This document shows, one piece after another, positions 9,688 through 21,275 of a stretch of DNA of 64,000 nt. A program made the translations under genes and the position numbers. The stretch is taken from positions 8,116,501 through 8,180,500 of the forward strand of contig CM065815.1 in assembly GCA_033398695.1 (NCBI GenBank), read 5' to 3'. The stretch is from Orobanche coerulescens (Eukaryota > Streptophyta > Magnoliopsida > Lamiales > Orobanchaceae). The notes under the pieces are model-generated. The model searched no databases. It saw only the letters and a list, made by a program, of their open reading frames with translations, and had not been told where the DNA came from. Every line of letters begins with the position of its first letter. The stretch's first letter is position 1.

Positions 9688-12296
9688 CTCCCCCTTGATG
9701 ATCATCCCTAAAAATATACATATGCTGCCTCGTTAAAATCTTGTCAGAAAAATCCAGTGGGACAAAGCCCGATCGAAGGAAAAGAGTACAGCTGCTCCCC
9801 CATAAATTAAGCATCATAGATCTTGAGCCGGCGCATGCAATACTTTATATAAACTGCCTGAATGTTGATGTTGGTTCTTGAGTAAGTCTAACACGACTAT
9901 CACTTGAACAATATGTTGATGTCGCCGCTCCTTTGAAGATCACATTTGTAGAATAACTTGGAAGAAATACTGCTCTCTCTAACCACCTTTGATATACAAA
10001 GTTACAAAATGATGTCCACTCAATATTAATATTCTCCCTTGGACACTATTATTGTGATGTCCATGCCTCGTTAAAAACCTCTCCAGAAAAACCCTGTGGG
10101 AAAAAATCTGATAGAGAAAAAGAGTACATGACATACACTTTAATTATATGTTGTACTAGTTGCCTCATTAAAAACCTTCACTAAAAAAAACCCAATGGGA
10201 AAAAACTTAGTAAGGGAAAAAGAGTACAACCATTTTAACCTTCAGGGCATAATCTTTTGGATTATTTATTTGGTTCACATAACCAAATGTTCAAGATCAT
10301 TTTGAACTTGTCCACTCCCCCTCAAGATAACAATCTTGCAACACATTTCAATATATCGTCCTTACTTAGACTTAGGAGGAGGTTTAGTGACCAAATATCA
10401 CTAAGTTATCGAATATCATCGTTCTTCTGGGACGTATTTGTGCAACACAATCCATACATTATTCTTTTAAAGAATATCGGGAGAAATTCTCAAATCATTA
10501 ACCAATTTGAGATATAATGTGTATGATGCAAATATTTAGCATCTAAGTATTCCAGCAATGTCAATCTCGATTTTCCTATAAAATAGGACAAGGTTTCCTA
10601 CACCTTTGAAGATAACAGAAAATATGATTAACATCATATAAATATATTTCATTCTGGGAGAAACTCTTAAAACTTGCAAGTTTATTTCATACATATCAGG
10701 CCTGATAGAGCAGTACTTTTGGTACTCAAATTAATGAACTTCTGGTTCATACTTTCGTTGTTATCTTATTCATTTCAAATAATGAGCCAATCATTGGGAT
10801 ACTTAGTAAATATGAAAATTATCTCTCCAAGTAAAGTGATGGTATGTAAATATCTTTCTTGGAGATGTTCGGTCTGCAGACCGAAACAATACTTATGCTT
10901 TAACGATGAACTTTATTCAAACACTCTGTCTCAAGGCACGAGTTAGCCCTCTCAAGTCCTTTGCTTTGTATCAATTAACATGATAAATAATATACAAACC
11001 ATTCAATGACTTTTGTTAAACACGCTACAGCATTATCATTGCTCATATATTCTTACTTCAGGAAGAATTGACTTCATATATTATTACTCTTTATGAGTTT
11101 ATTTTCCTTTCTATAAGGAAGCTTGAGTACTGAAACTCATATTTACGTTCAATGATCTGTACACAAATATAATCATGACGTTTATTAAGATATCGATATT
11201 TGCAATACTGCCATATATATTTAATATTGGAACGTAATGCCATAACATGAGAATGAATTTTACATTTAGAGTTTCTACTAAAACTCTTGAGCTTCTCGCT
11301 TTATTTCACACCACCTTATTCACTGTTATTTCTCTTTCATAGAAATAATAAGCGTGTCCTCCATGGACCATTTTCTTTGGTGTATTTACTATGAAACAAA
11401 AGACTTTTTGTCTTATAATCGAGTAAAGCTCTGCCTCAATTTCTATTGCCAATGTGCTTCTGGCACAATAATATCAAGTAGCTTTTGGATCCGAATAATT
11501 ATTTAGAATTTGAGGCAAGAAGTGTTGTCGACAACTTGATATTTCTATCGTATAGATATCATGTACTTAGAAAGTTCATGGCATTATCAACACTTATATA
11601 AATCAGATCTATATTATTTCTCATAATATAATAGATCTGGTCATTCCGTAATTCCAATTTCATGATTATTTTAAGCACGTGCAATTGTATTGGGATTCTC
11701 ATCTTCCGGACGAACCTCTTCAGGAGGCTTAATGAGTGATAAGGTTTCTCTATTAAATTTATATTCCGCGGATGTATATTCTAAGCACCAAATGTCTCAC
11801 GCTTCTGGCGTCGAGAAACATAGCGTTATCCATATAGTTCATCATGAACTTTAATCATTTGTTGGTGCATAACCCTTATATGTTTTATCACTTCATAGGC
11901 AATTAATAAACTTATGAACTTTCAGCTCATCTTATTTAATTAATATATGTGGATATATTATACGCCCTGAATTTGATGGCATTCTTCTATTTATATCTCC
12001 CCCTAATGCCTCAAAGTTATTTAATTTTATTTGATTCAGGCAAATTTACATTGTGTGATTCACTTTATTATAATCTATCTCACACTCTATATTTGTATCA
12101 ATTAATAACTTTCTTTGGTCTCTCTCTTGACCAAAATATATATGTGTTTTCTATAAGTAGACTCATGTGCTTCAGGCACTACTTGAGTAAAGCAACTGAC
12201 CTTCACTGTAATATTTCAATACCATTTACAATTAAACTTGTAATTGATACTTACAATCATTTTGAGTTTTGTATTGCCTCTGGAATACAAAAAAAC
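9688..12296 (-). other. Internal region, left part, rich in constant-loop hairpins
   Basis: No coding domain. Short hairpins recur with a 5-nt loop TTCAG, TTCTG or TTTTG and differing stems: 10249-10265 (ATAATC), 10712-10726 (AGTAC), 10734-10750 (ATGAAC), 11453-11467 (TGTGC), 11715-11727 (CCTC) and 12167-12179 (GTGC). At 10421-10433 one stem has a T-G wobble. The segment just inside the LTR has repeated CCTCGTTAAAA and AAAGAGTACA blocks (9726-10230), four times in imperfect form. Confidence 0.75.
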
Positions 12297-13040
12297 TGTA
12301 ACATCCCCAAAACCGTATGGGAATATTACACGCCGTAAACCCTTTCCGCAAGGATCTACCAGGCTAAACGTCCATAAACAACCAAATGCTTTCCCGGCCA
12401 GGGTCAAACAATATAATAATACAAACCGTTAAGGTCACTTACACATAAACACACAGACCGATGAGGTCACACAACTCTATCAACAAGACTGACTAACAAC
12501 ATTACCCACGCAGGGGTCGAAATACAATACATCGGAAGACTGAAATCAACTCTGACAACACAACGAAAATAAAACAACTCTCGACTCATGATTAGTATCG
12601 CAGCTCGTCATCCTCTTGTGCCAATCCTGTGACTGCTCCCCTGAATCTGCATGTACCTGGACGCAAAACAGACATCCACCCCCCGAATACTCGGGGTTAG
12701 TAAAACTCCACTGTTTTACTAGTGCAAGTATCAAACCATACGAAATGTAACAAGCAAGAAGCAACTACGAATTTAATACGGAAATCCATTATCAAAATGT
12801 TCCCGAGAAGTTTTAGAATTTCGAACTCAAGTAAGAGATATTTGAAAAGGAACACATCATCTCGGGGATTTTTAAAGCAGAAAATCTTTTGGACCTCGAG
12901 TCCCAATTTACAAAACCTTTTCGTAAACAATAGGGCCTTAGCCCGATTCTCGTTTCAAAGCATACTAAATAATATATCATTATGAGTCCGAGATCCATAT
13001 TTAAAATGTTACCCGAACAATCACTGCTACACGATCACTG

Positions 13041-13420
13041 TTCGTACACATCATGTACCGAACTCCGGAGGCCTCGACGGACCTTACCCGGACCACACAC
13101 ACTGTTCGTACACATCATGTACCGAACTCCGGAGGCCTCGACGGACCTTACCCGGACCACACACATTGTTCGTACACATCATGTACCGAACTCCGGAGGC
13201 CTCAACGGACCCTACCCGGCTACAACATCGTTCGTACACATCATGTACCGAACTCCAGAGGCCTCGTCAGACCCTACCTGGATCACACACCTTGTCCGTA
13301 CACGTCATGTACCGGACTTCAGAGGCCTCGTCAGACCCTACCTGGTTCACACACTTTGTTCGTACACATCATGTACCGAACTCCAGAGGCCTCGTCAGAC
13401 CCTACCTGGATCACACACAC
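13041..13420. repeat. Tandem repeat, six units of 62-65 bp, in the LTR
   Basis: Units begin TTCGTACACATCATGTACCG at 13041, 13104, 13169, 13231, 13294 (variant) and 13359, and each carries a GGAGGCCTC or GAGGCCTC core. The same array is at about 18995-19370 in the other LTR. Open frames through it in several frames are a by-product of the repeat. Confidence 0.85.
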
Positions 13421-14339
13421 ATCGACTCGACACAATTCGTAATCATTAAATGTCAAGTTATTCCACATTACGCCGAAATGTACAATCAAGCATGTAAACC
13501 AAAACAACACAAACATCATGATCATCACAACGACTCTTAACCAACACAACACACATTCGGTACACAATACATTGAACAAACACGTGTACAACCATCTCAT
13601 ATGTACATCGCAATCCTGCACAAATGGCACAACGCCTAACACGTATACCAATATATCACTATTATCACAAAGCCTTCAAATTTCGGAAAACAAAACCAAC
13701 TCAAACGGAACATATTTACGGAGGCAAGCAAAATCATCATACATGTCATACGTAATTACTATTCACAAGATACAAGTCGTATAATAAGATACTTGCCTTG
13801 AATTATTGACGACGCAACGAACGGAAAGGAAAGTCACCGACGAACGCTAGGAACCAACGAAACGGAACCTAACGATTCGAAGAATACAATCACAACCATT
13901 TCTAAATGAATACGGAATCGGAATACACCCGAAAACCCGCCTACGATTCATGTATATTCGCATATAAACAACAACGAGGGCGGACCACAACCAAACCCTT
14001 TCGATTAGTAAAAATCACGAAATATACCATGAATCCGTAGAAACTAAGAATACCAACAAGATTAATCATATTCATCATGAATTAATCGACAAAACGGAAC
14101 GAATCGGACAAAAACGCGAAAACCCCCAAATCTACCCAAAAGTAGGGTTCTAAAGATCTAACCTTGATTCGCTGGATCGAAGGATGTTATAGGATGATTG
14201 ATCGGTGATATAAACTCAAAAACTTCATGGATTTGTTGTCCAACAACATGGTTTCGTCTCCTCCAAAACCCCACCTGACCTCAAGGGAAATGAAATGAAA
14301 AATGACCGAAAAGTCAGTCTCATTTATATCTTGGCCGGA

Positions 14340-14760
14340 ACTAGCGTGCGCTAGCCTTCCCGACCTAGCGTGCGCTATCGGCCATGTCGGCCGAGCACTA
14401 TCGGCCATGGCCCGCATGACCCGGCACCACCGACAATTCCGCCGACCATGACTCGACCGCCCGACTCCCGCTAGCGTGCGCTACTGGCCGGAAGCTGCGC
14501 TAGCCGACGGCTGTCGATTGCCACTGGACTAACAAACTCAGCCCGTAACGCACGCTAGTCGGCCGACAGCGTGCGCTACCTGCCCGATTAGCGTGCGCCA
14601 CGGCCGACAGATGGCGTGCGCTACCGCCGATCTGGCCGAGTCCGAACCTCGTAATCCCTCTGCCCGGGGCCGATAGCGTCTGTTTGGCCGACTCGGCAGC
14701 GTGCGCTACATCGCTGAGCTAGCGCGGCGTCCGGCCGTAGGCGTGCGCTTACGCCGATTC
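14340..14760. repeat. Cluster of TAGCGTGCGCTA near-palindromes (left LTR)
   Basis: About eight direct copies or variants of AGCGTGCGCTA plus an inverted copy (ACGCACGCTAG) occur in a GC-rich part of the LTR. The equivalent cluster is at 20300-20700, and a third sits inside the element at 17405-17660. Confidence 0.75.
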
Positions 14761-15318
14761 TGCCGTGCTGCTTTCGGCGGTGCCCAAGACTTCCGATGCC
14801 GCACGGTCCGGCCACCGCCACCGCCACGACCAGACGCCTCGATTTCTGAAAACACACGGAACGGACACGACGAAAAGTTCGCGGACGACATCAACGAATC
14901 GAAATGAAAACGTAATACCATAATTAATTATACGCGACCAAGAAACGGGTCAAGATAACAATTACAGATACGGATACCCGTAACTTTCAAGAAATTACAA
15001 AATAGCCCAAAACGCCCGGAAATCACGATACGTGATCGAATAACCAAACCGAAGTTCACAACACGTCTAAAAAAGTTAAACGGACTTGCGGAAACTCGAA
15101 ACAGCAGTTTCGGACGAGATTCGCAAGAATCGAACTCAAGTGCGGAAAAGTCGCTAAAAAGCACGGAACTCAACAAAACAACACCGAAACGAACTCGGAT
15201 GACAAAAAGTGTAGAATTAATCATTCTCAGAATGACGAACCGGTCATGAGCGAGTCGTCAAAACGGACTCCGGCCGAAAAAAGAAATTTACCGAAAATCG
15301 AAAATTGCGGATATTACA

Positions 15319-18255
15319 TTCTACCCTCCTTAAAAGAAGTTTCGTCCCGAAACTTAAAATAAGTAGGGAGAAGCAATATACCCCGCCAGGAAAACTCGAC
15401 GAGATACAGAAAACCGAAGACTCGCGCCCGACGGCGAAATGCTGCAATAAACGCAAAGAGACATACGGCGTGAAAATACGCTCTAGGGCGACTAACACAA
15501 CGTCACCGGTAGAGACATAATAAAATCAACGAGTGACAAGCGTCATTAAACGGATAATACAATCGAGTCAATTATCCGAACAATCACAGAACACAACGAA
15601 CGAAAATCAATATGATTCACCAACCCAACGGTTCATCAATCAAAATGCGAGCCAAACGCTGAACAAATACGAAATTCCACCGCCTAAAGATTAGAAGATC
15701 GAAAACGAGGCTAATTTCCTGAACTTAAGGAAATTACGAAGGAGCCTGAACGCTCAACAATCACGAAACGAGAACAAAAACTGAACAAACAAACGATTGA
15801 GACAACAAAAATCGAACAATCATGTCCGAAACACGTAGGATAATAAAATTCAAACAACCACTCCCAGGATGACCTGGTGAGAATAAAGAAGACGTGCATT
15901 CCCATAAGATCCACAGAAAGGGAATAGCGATTGAAAAGCCACAACGACAAACGAGTTATTAGAAACAATACCACCCTCGTTCGATCAACAAAAGCAAGGG
16001 ATAGGAAAGTTCGAAATGTTAACGAGCATAAGCGAGTTGATAGAGCCAAAAATACGAAGTTCAAAATCCGATCCACTTTGAATAAAAGAACTATTAGAAC
16101 CAAAAGATGTTACTTCCGAACAAGGTTCACAATAGTCGAACCGAATTCGGAAAAGTCACAGCGATAATCAGATCGACTCAAAACCAGATTACAGCTCGTT
16201 CGAACGATGAAACCAAGGTACAGAACAAGTTCAGAAGGTATCAATGAACACGAGAGAATCGATAGACTGGAGAAAGAGAAGATATAAAAGTCAAAATAGT
16301 ACGGGTATTACCTTTGACCTCGCCCCCGAAACTCACAACAACGGAATCAAGGTAACAATACAACAAGCAACCGATACAACGCGGAACAATCACCAATGCA
16401 CACAATTATACCAACCCGATATCTAACAGCTCGCATATATGCGATAACGCATAAACCGCTACGAGGCGGCAACATCCAATACCAATATCACACCCCTCAC
16501 AGAGGCTACCATGACAACTGTGTGGCGAACGACTCAACGCTCACACCACCAATTCAACAACAACTCGGGGGTTAACACTCTAACGAGAGCACGAACATCA
16601 CACATATATTCCCGGACCACAAATAGGAATGATAGGTTTTGAAAACGAAAACCATCTTTTGAAAATAACTTGCAAGCACCAGTTGATCTTGAGTATCATA
16701 TATCAAAAAGTAGTACAAACATCGTCATCGAGACTTTAAAAAAAATCATCTTGCGTTTAATAAAAAAATGAAGACACCTTTCGTTAAATTAAAACTTTTC
16801 AGCTATATTCGACCTTCGGGTCTAAGCGAATGCGTTTCTAAATCATTAGAAATATCTCAAAATATTTTGATCCTCAAGGTAGAATAATTTTGAAACATAG
16901 CGTGGCACTAGTAGGCATCTTGAGAGCACTGTGAGAAAATAATTCATTTTAAAAGTATGTCTCGAGGTTTATTTTCTAAGATACTCAAGGTTTTTCAGAA
17001 GTACAATAGGCCAAAATGCCCAAAATTCGCACGTATCAACATTCACTTAAACACATCATATCACACGCATCACATCGCTCAAAATCACGACAGTGATATA
17101 CAATCCTTAGGATATGATTAACAACATCGTTAAAACAACAATCGGTTTATCAAAACTGGATGGAAAACGATATCAAGAACAAAACTCCAAAAAGTCAACT
17201 CTAGGGATTCAAGAAAATACCTAGATTCGGCGAGGAACAATGGATTAGATGATGTTAAAAATCATCTAGGATACTCCAAACACCTTTGGATGGAAGAAAA
17301 ATCAGCCCAAATGCGAAACCGAGTCGCTACGTCTCAAACTCATGGAGGAAAAAGAAGAAATGAAGAAAAATACAACTTCTAGACTGGTGTCCAGTATTTA
17401 TACTGGACACAATTAGCGTGCGCTAATCATTAAGGTTAGCGTGCGCTATCGTGGCATCAAACAAAACTCCTGACCAAAAATACACCGTTAGCTTGCGCTA
17501 ACCCCAAGTGTTAGCGTGCGCTAACGAGAACTTCAGACCCAGTCCAGTAGCTCCTGGACTGCCCTGAACTACCAGGTAGCGTGCGCTATCCTCCCCTTAG
17601 CGTGCTACCAACGCACTCTTGCGCGCGCTAGCCGCAAAGCGTAGCGTGCGCTAACGACCCAGAGACAACAACGAACATATCGGAAAAATTACGACATTCC
17701 AAAAACAGTCAATTTAAAACCACATACTCAAATGGCAACCGTGGTCGCCAATTCAATCAAATGCATCTCGTGGTATCAAGTTTAAGCACACAAAGAAAGT
17801 CATTCATCGGAGTTTCTCACAAACTCTACCGTCGGTACCTTTTCGAAACCCATCAAGGTTTACAACTTTCACAACATACCACCCCACCCGTGGTTCAAAG
17901 ATAAAACAATAATGTGTACGATTCTATACACATACTATGTGCCACGAATATTAAACACAACTATATTACACAATACTAGGTAAATAAAATTATGCACCGT
18001 AATTAACTCACTAAGATAAAAATCGAGATACACAGTATTACGCATAAAAAAGGAGACTTACATCCACAGTCGCACGGAGGTGACGGTCGCCCACGATACT
18101 AATCTCGTCCGACAACATAACCGACACGTTGTGACTACGCACAACTCAACTTGTCACCTAACGACTCGAGCGACAAGACAACACATTACTCGACAAATCA
18201 CGACTTGACTCGACCCGACGACTAGGTTTCCGCAACCTAAGCTCGATACCATAAT
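15319..18255 (-). other. Interior of the nested non-autonomous element
   Basis: No retroviral-type domain in any frame. It begins with a block shared with the coding Tekay element (TTTCGTCCCGAAACTT next to the polypurine tract). Positions 17405-17660 carry eight AGCGTGCGCTA-type motifs after a sequence laid out like the LTR (TATA-like TTTATACTGG, then the motif cluster), so part of 16600-17700 may be a decayed third LTR-like segment. The rest shows nothing recognisable. Confidence 0.6.
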
Positions 18256-21200
18256 TGTAACATCCCCAAAACCGTATGGGAATATTACACGCCGTAAACC
18301 CTTTCCGCAAGGATCTACCGAGCTAAACGTCCATAAACAACCAAATGCTTGCCCGGCCAGTCAAACAATATAATAATACAGACCGTTAAGGTCACTTACA
18401 CATAAACACACAGGCCAGGTGAGGTCACACAACTCTATCAACAAGACTGACTAACAACATTACCCACGCAGGGGTCGAAATACAATACATCGGAAGACTG
18501 AAATCAACTCTGACAACACAACAAAAATAAAACAACTCTCGACTCATGATTAGTATCGCAGCTCGTCATCCTCTTGTGCCAATCCTGTGACTGCTCCCCT
18601 GAATCTGCATGTACCTGGACGCAAAACAGACATTCACCCCCCGAATACTCGGGGTTAGTAAAACTCCACTGTTTTACTAGTGCAAGTATCAAACCATACG
18701 AAATGTAACAAGCAAGAAGCAACTACGAATTTAATACGGAAATCCATTATCAAAATGTTCCCGAGAAGTTTTAGAATTTCGAACTCAAGTAAGAGATATT
18801 TGAAAAGGAACACATCATCTCGGGGATTTTTAAAGCAGAAAATCTTTTGGACCTCGAGTCCCAATTTACAAAACCTTTCGTAAACAATAGGGCCTTAGCC
18901 CGATTCTCGTTCAAAGCATACTAAATAATATATCATTATGAGTCCGAGATCCATATTTAAAATGTTACCCGAACAATCAACTGCTACACGATCACTTCGT
19001 ACACATCATGTACCGAACTCGGAGGCCTCGACGGACCTTACCCGACCACACACACTTTGCGTACACATCATGTACCGAACTCAGGAGGCCTCGACCGACC
19101 ATACCCGGACCACACACCTGTTCGTACACATCATGTACCGAACTCCGGAGGCCTCAACGGACCACTACCGGCTACAACATCGTTCGTACACATCATGTAC
19201 CGAACTCCGGAGGCCTCGTCGGACCCTACCGGATCACACATCTTGTCCTTACACGTAATGTTCCGGACTCCAGAGGCCTCGTCAGACCCTACCTGGTTCA
19301 CACACTTTGTTCGTACACATCATGTACCGAACTCCAGAGGCCTCGTCAGACCCTACCTGGATCACACACACATCGACTCGACACAATTCGTAATCATTAA
19401 ATGTCAAGTCATTCCACATTACGCCGAAATGTACAATCAAGCATGCAAACCAAAACAACACAAACATCATGATCATCACAACGACTCTTAACCAACACAA
19501 CACACATTCGGTACACAATACATTGAACAAACACGTGTACAACCATCTCATATGTACATCGCAATCCTGCACAGATGGCACAACGCCTAACACGTATACC
19601 AATATATCACTATTATCACAAAGCCTTCAAATTTCGGAAAACACAACCAACTCAAACGGAACATATTTACGGAGGCAAGCAAAATCATCATACATGTCAT
19701 ACGTAATTACTATTCACAAGATACAAGTCGTATAATAAGATACTTGCCTTGAATTATTGACGACGCAACGAACGGAAAAGAAAGTCACCGACGAACGCTA
19801 GGAACCAACGAAACCGAACCTAACGATTCGAAGAATACAATCACAACTATTTCTAAATGAATACGGAATCGGAATACACTCGAAAACCCGCCTACGATTC
19901 ATGTATATTCGCATATAAACAACAACGAGGGCGGACCACAACCAAACCCTTTCAATTCCGTAAAAATCACGAAATATACCATGAATCCGTAGGGAAACTA
20001 AGAATACCAACAAGATTAATCATATTCATCATGAATTAATCGACAAAACGGAACGAATCGGACAAAAACGCGAAAACCCCCAAATCTACCCAAAAGTAGG
20101 GTTCTAAAGATCTAACCTTGATTCGCTGGATCGAAGGATGTTATAGGATGATTGATCGGTGATATAAACTCAAAAACTTCATGGATTTGTTGTCCAACAA
20201 CATGGTTTCGTCTCCTCCAAAACCCCAGCCTCGGACCGAAGGGAAATGAAATGAAAAATGATGAAAAAGTCGTTGGTCTGTCATTTATATCTTGGGCGGA
20301 ACTAGCGTGCGCTAGCCTTCCCGGCCTAGCGTGCGCTATCGGCCAAGATCGGCCGAGCACTATCGGCCATGGCCCGCATGACCCGGCACCACCGACACCC
20401 CGCCACCATGACTCGACCGCCCGACTCCGCTAGCGTGCGCTACGGCCAGCCCTCGCGTGAAGCCGACTGTCCCAGAGCCACCGGACTAACAAACTTCAAG
20501 AACGCACGCTAGTCGGCCGACACAGGCGCTACCCCCTGCCGGTTAGCGTGCGCCACGACCGGCGATGGCGTGCGCTACTGCCGATCTGGCCGAGTCCAAC
20601 CTCGTAATCCCTTTGCCCGGGCCGATAGCGTCTGTTGGTGACTCGGCAGGCGCTACATCGCTGAAGAAGCTAGCGCGGCCCCGGCCGTGGCGTGCGCTTA
20701 CGCCGGTTTACGCTGTGCTCGGCGATGCCCAAAGACTTCCGACAAGGCCGCACCGGTCCCGCCAATCGGCCACCGCCACGACCCGACGCCTCGATTTCCG
20801 AAAACGCACGGAACGGACACGACGAAAAGTTCGCGGACGACATCAACGACTCGAAATGAAAACGTAATACCATAATTAATCATACGCGACCAAGAAACGG
20901 GTCGAGATAACAATTACAGATACGGATACCCGTAACTTTCAAGAAATTACAAAATGGCCCAAAACGCCCGGAAATTACGATACGTGATCGAATAACCAAA
21001 CCGAAGTTCACAACACCTCTAACAAAGTTAAACGGACTTGCGGAAACTCGAAACAGCAGTTTCGGACGAGATTCGCAAGAATCGAACTCAAGTGCGGAAA
21101 AGTCGCTAAAAAGCACGGAACTCGACAAAACAACACCGAAACGAACTCGGATGACAAAAAGTGTAGAATTAATCATTCTCAGAATGACGAAACGGTCATG

Positions 21201-21270
21201 AGCGAGTCGTCAAAACGGACTTCGGCCGAAAAAAGAAATTTACCGAAAATCGAAAATTGCGGATATTACA
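18256..21270 (-). repeat. LTR (5' LTR) of the nested Tekay-type element
   Basis: Near-identical partner of 12297-15318, with the tandem array at about 18995-19370 and the motif cluster at 20300-20700. Many differences from the partner are one-base changes in homopolymers and small losses in the GC-rich section. Confidence 0.9.
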
Positions 21271-21275
21271 AAAAC

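Larger units (their letters stand above)
12297..15318 (-). repeat. LTR (3' LTR) of the nested Tekay-type element
   Basis: It contains a six-unit tandem repeat (13041-13420), a ~300-bp core shared with the other element's LTR (about 13790-14110) and a cluster of TAGCGTGCGCTA motifs (14340-14760). Pairs with 18256-21270. Confidence 0.9.
12297..21270 (-). mobile_element. Non-autonomous Tekay-type LTR element (LARD-like), nested
   Basis: LTRs at 12297-15318 and 18256-21270, about 3.0 kb each, start TGTAACATCCCC and end GCGGATATTACA. The target duplication AAAAC occurs at 12292-12296 and 21271-21275. On the minus strand a polypurine tract (AAGGAGGGTAGAA) precedes the left LTR and a primer site TGGTATCGAGCTTAGG (like initiator tRNA-Met) follows the right LTR. 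The 2.9-kb interior has no gag, protease, reverse transcriptase or integrase. LTR blocks shared with the coding element at 55238-63991 indicate that a Tekay-like helper may move it. Confidence 0.9.

Noticed and set aside
13041..13420. CRISPR-like array
   Set aside because: Regular repeats but no unique spacers; it is a tandem repeat inside a plant LTR.
12982..13540. Overlapping open frames with repeated YTSCTELRRPRRTLPG-like peptides
   Set aside because: They run through the 62-65 bp tandem array of the LTR in all frames and recur in the other LTR; a repeat by-product, not genes.
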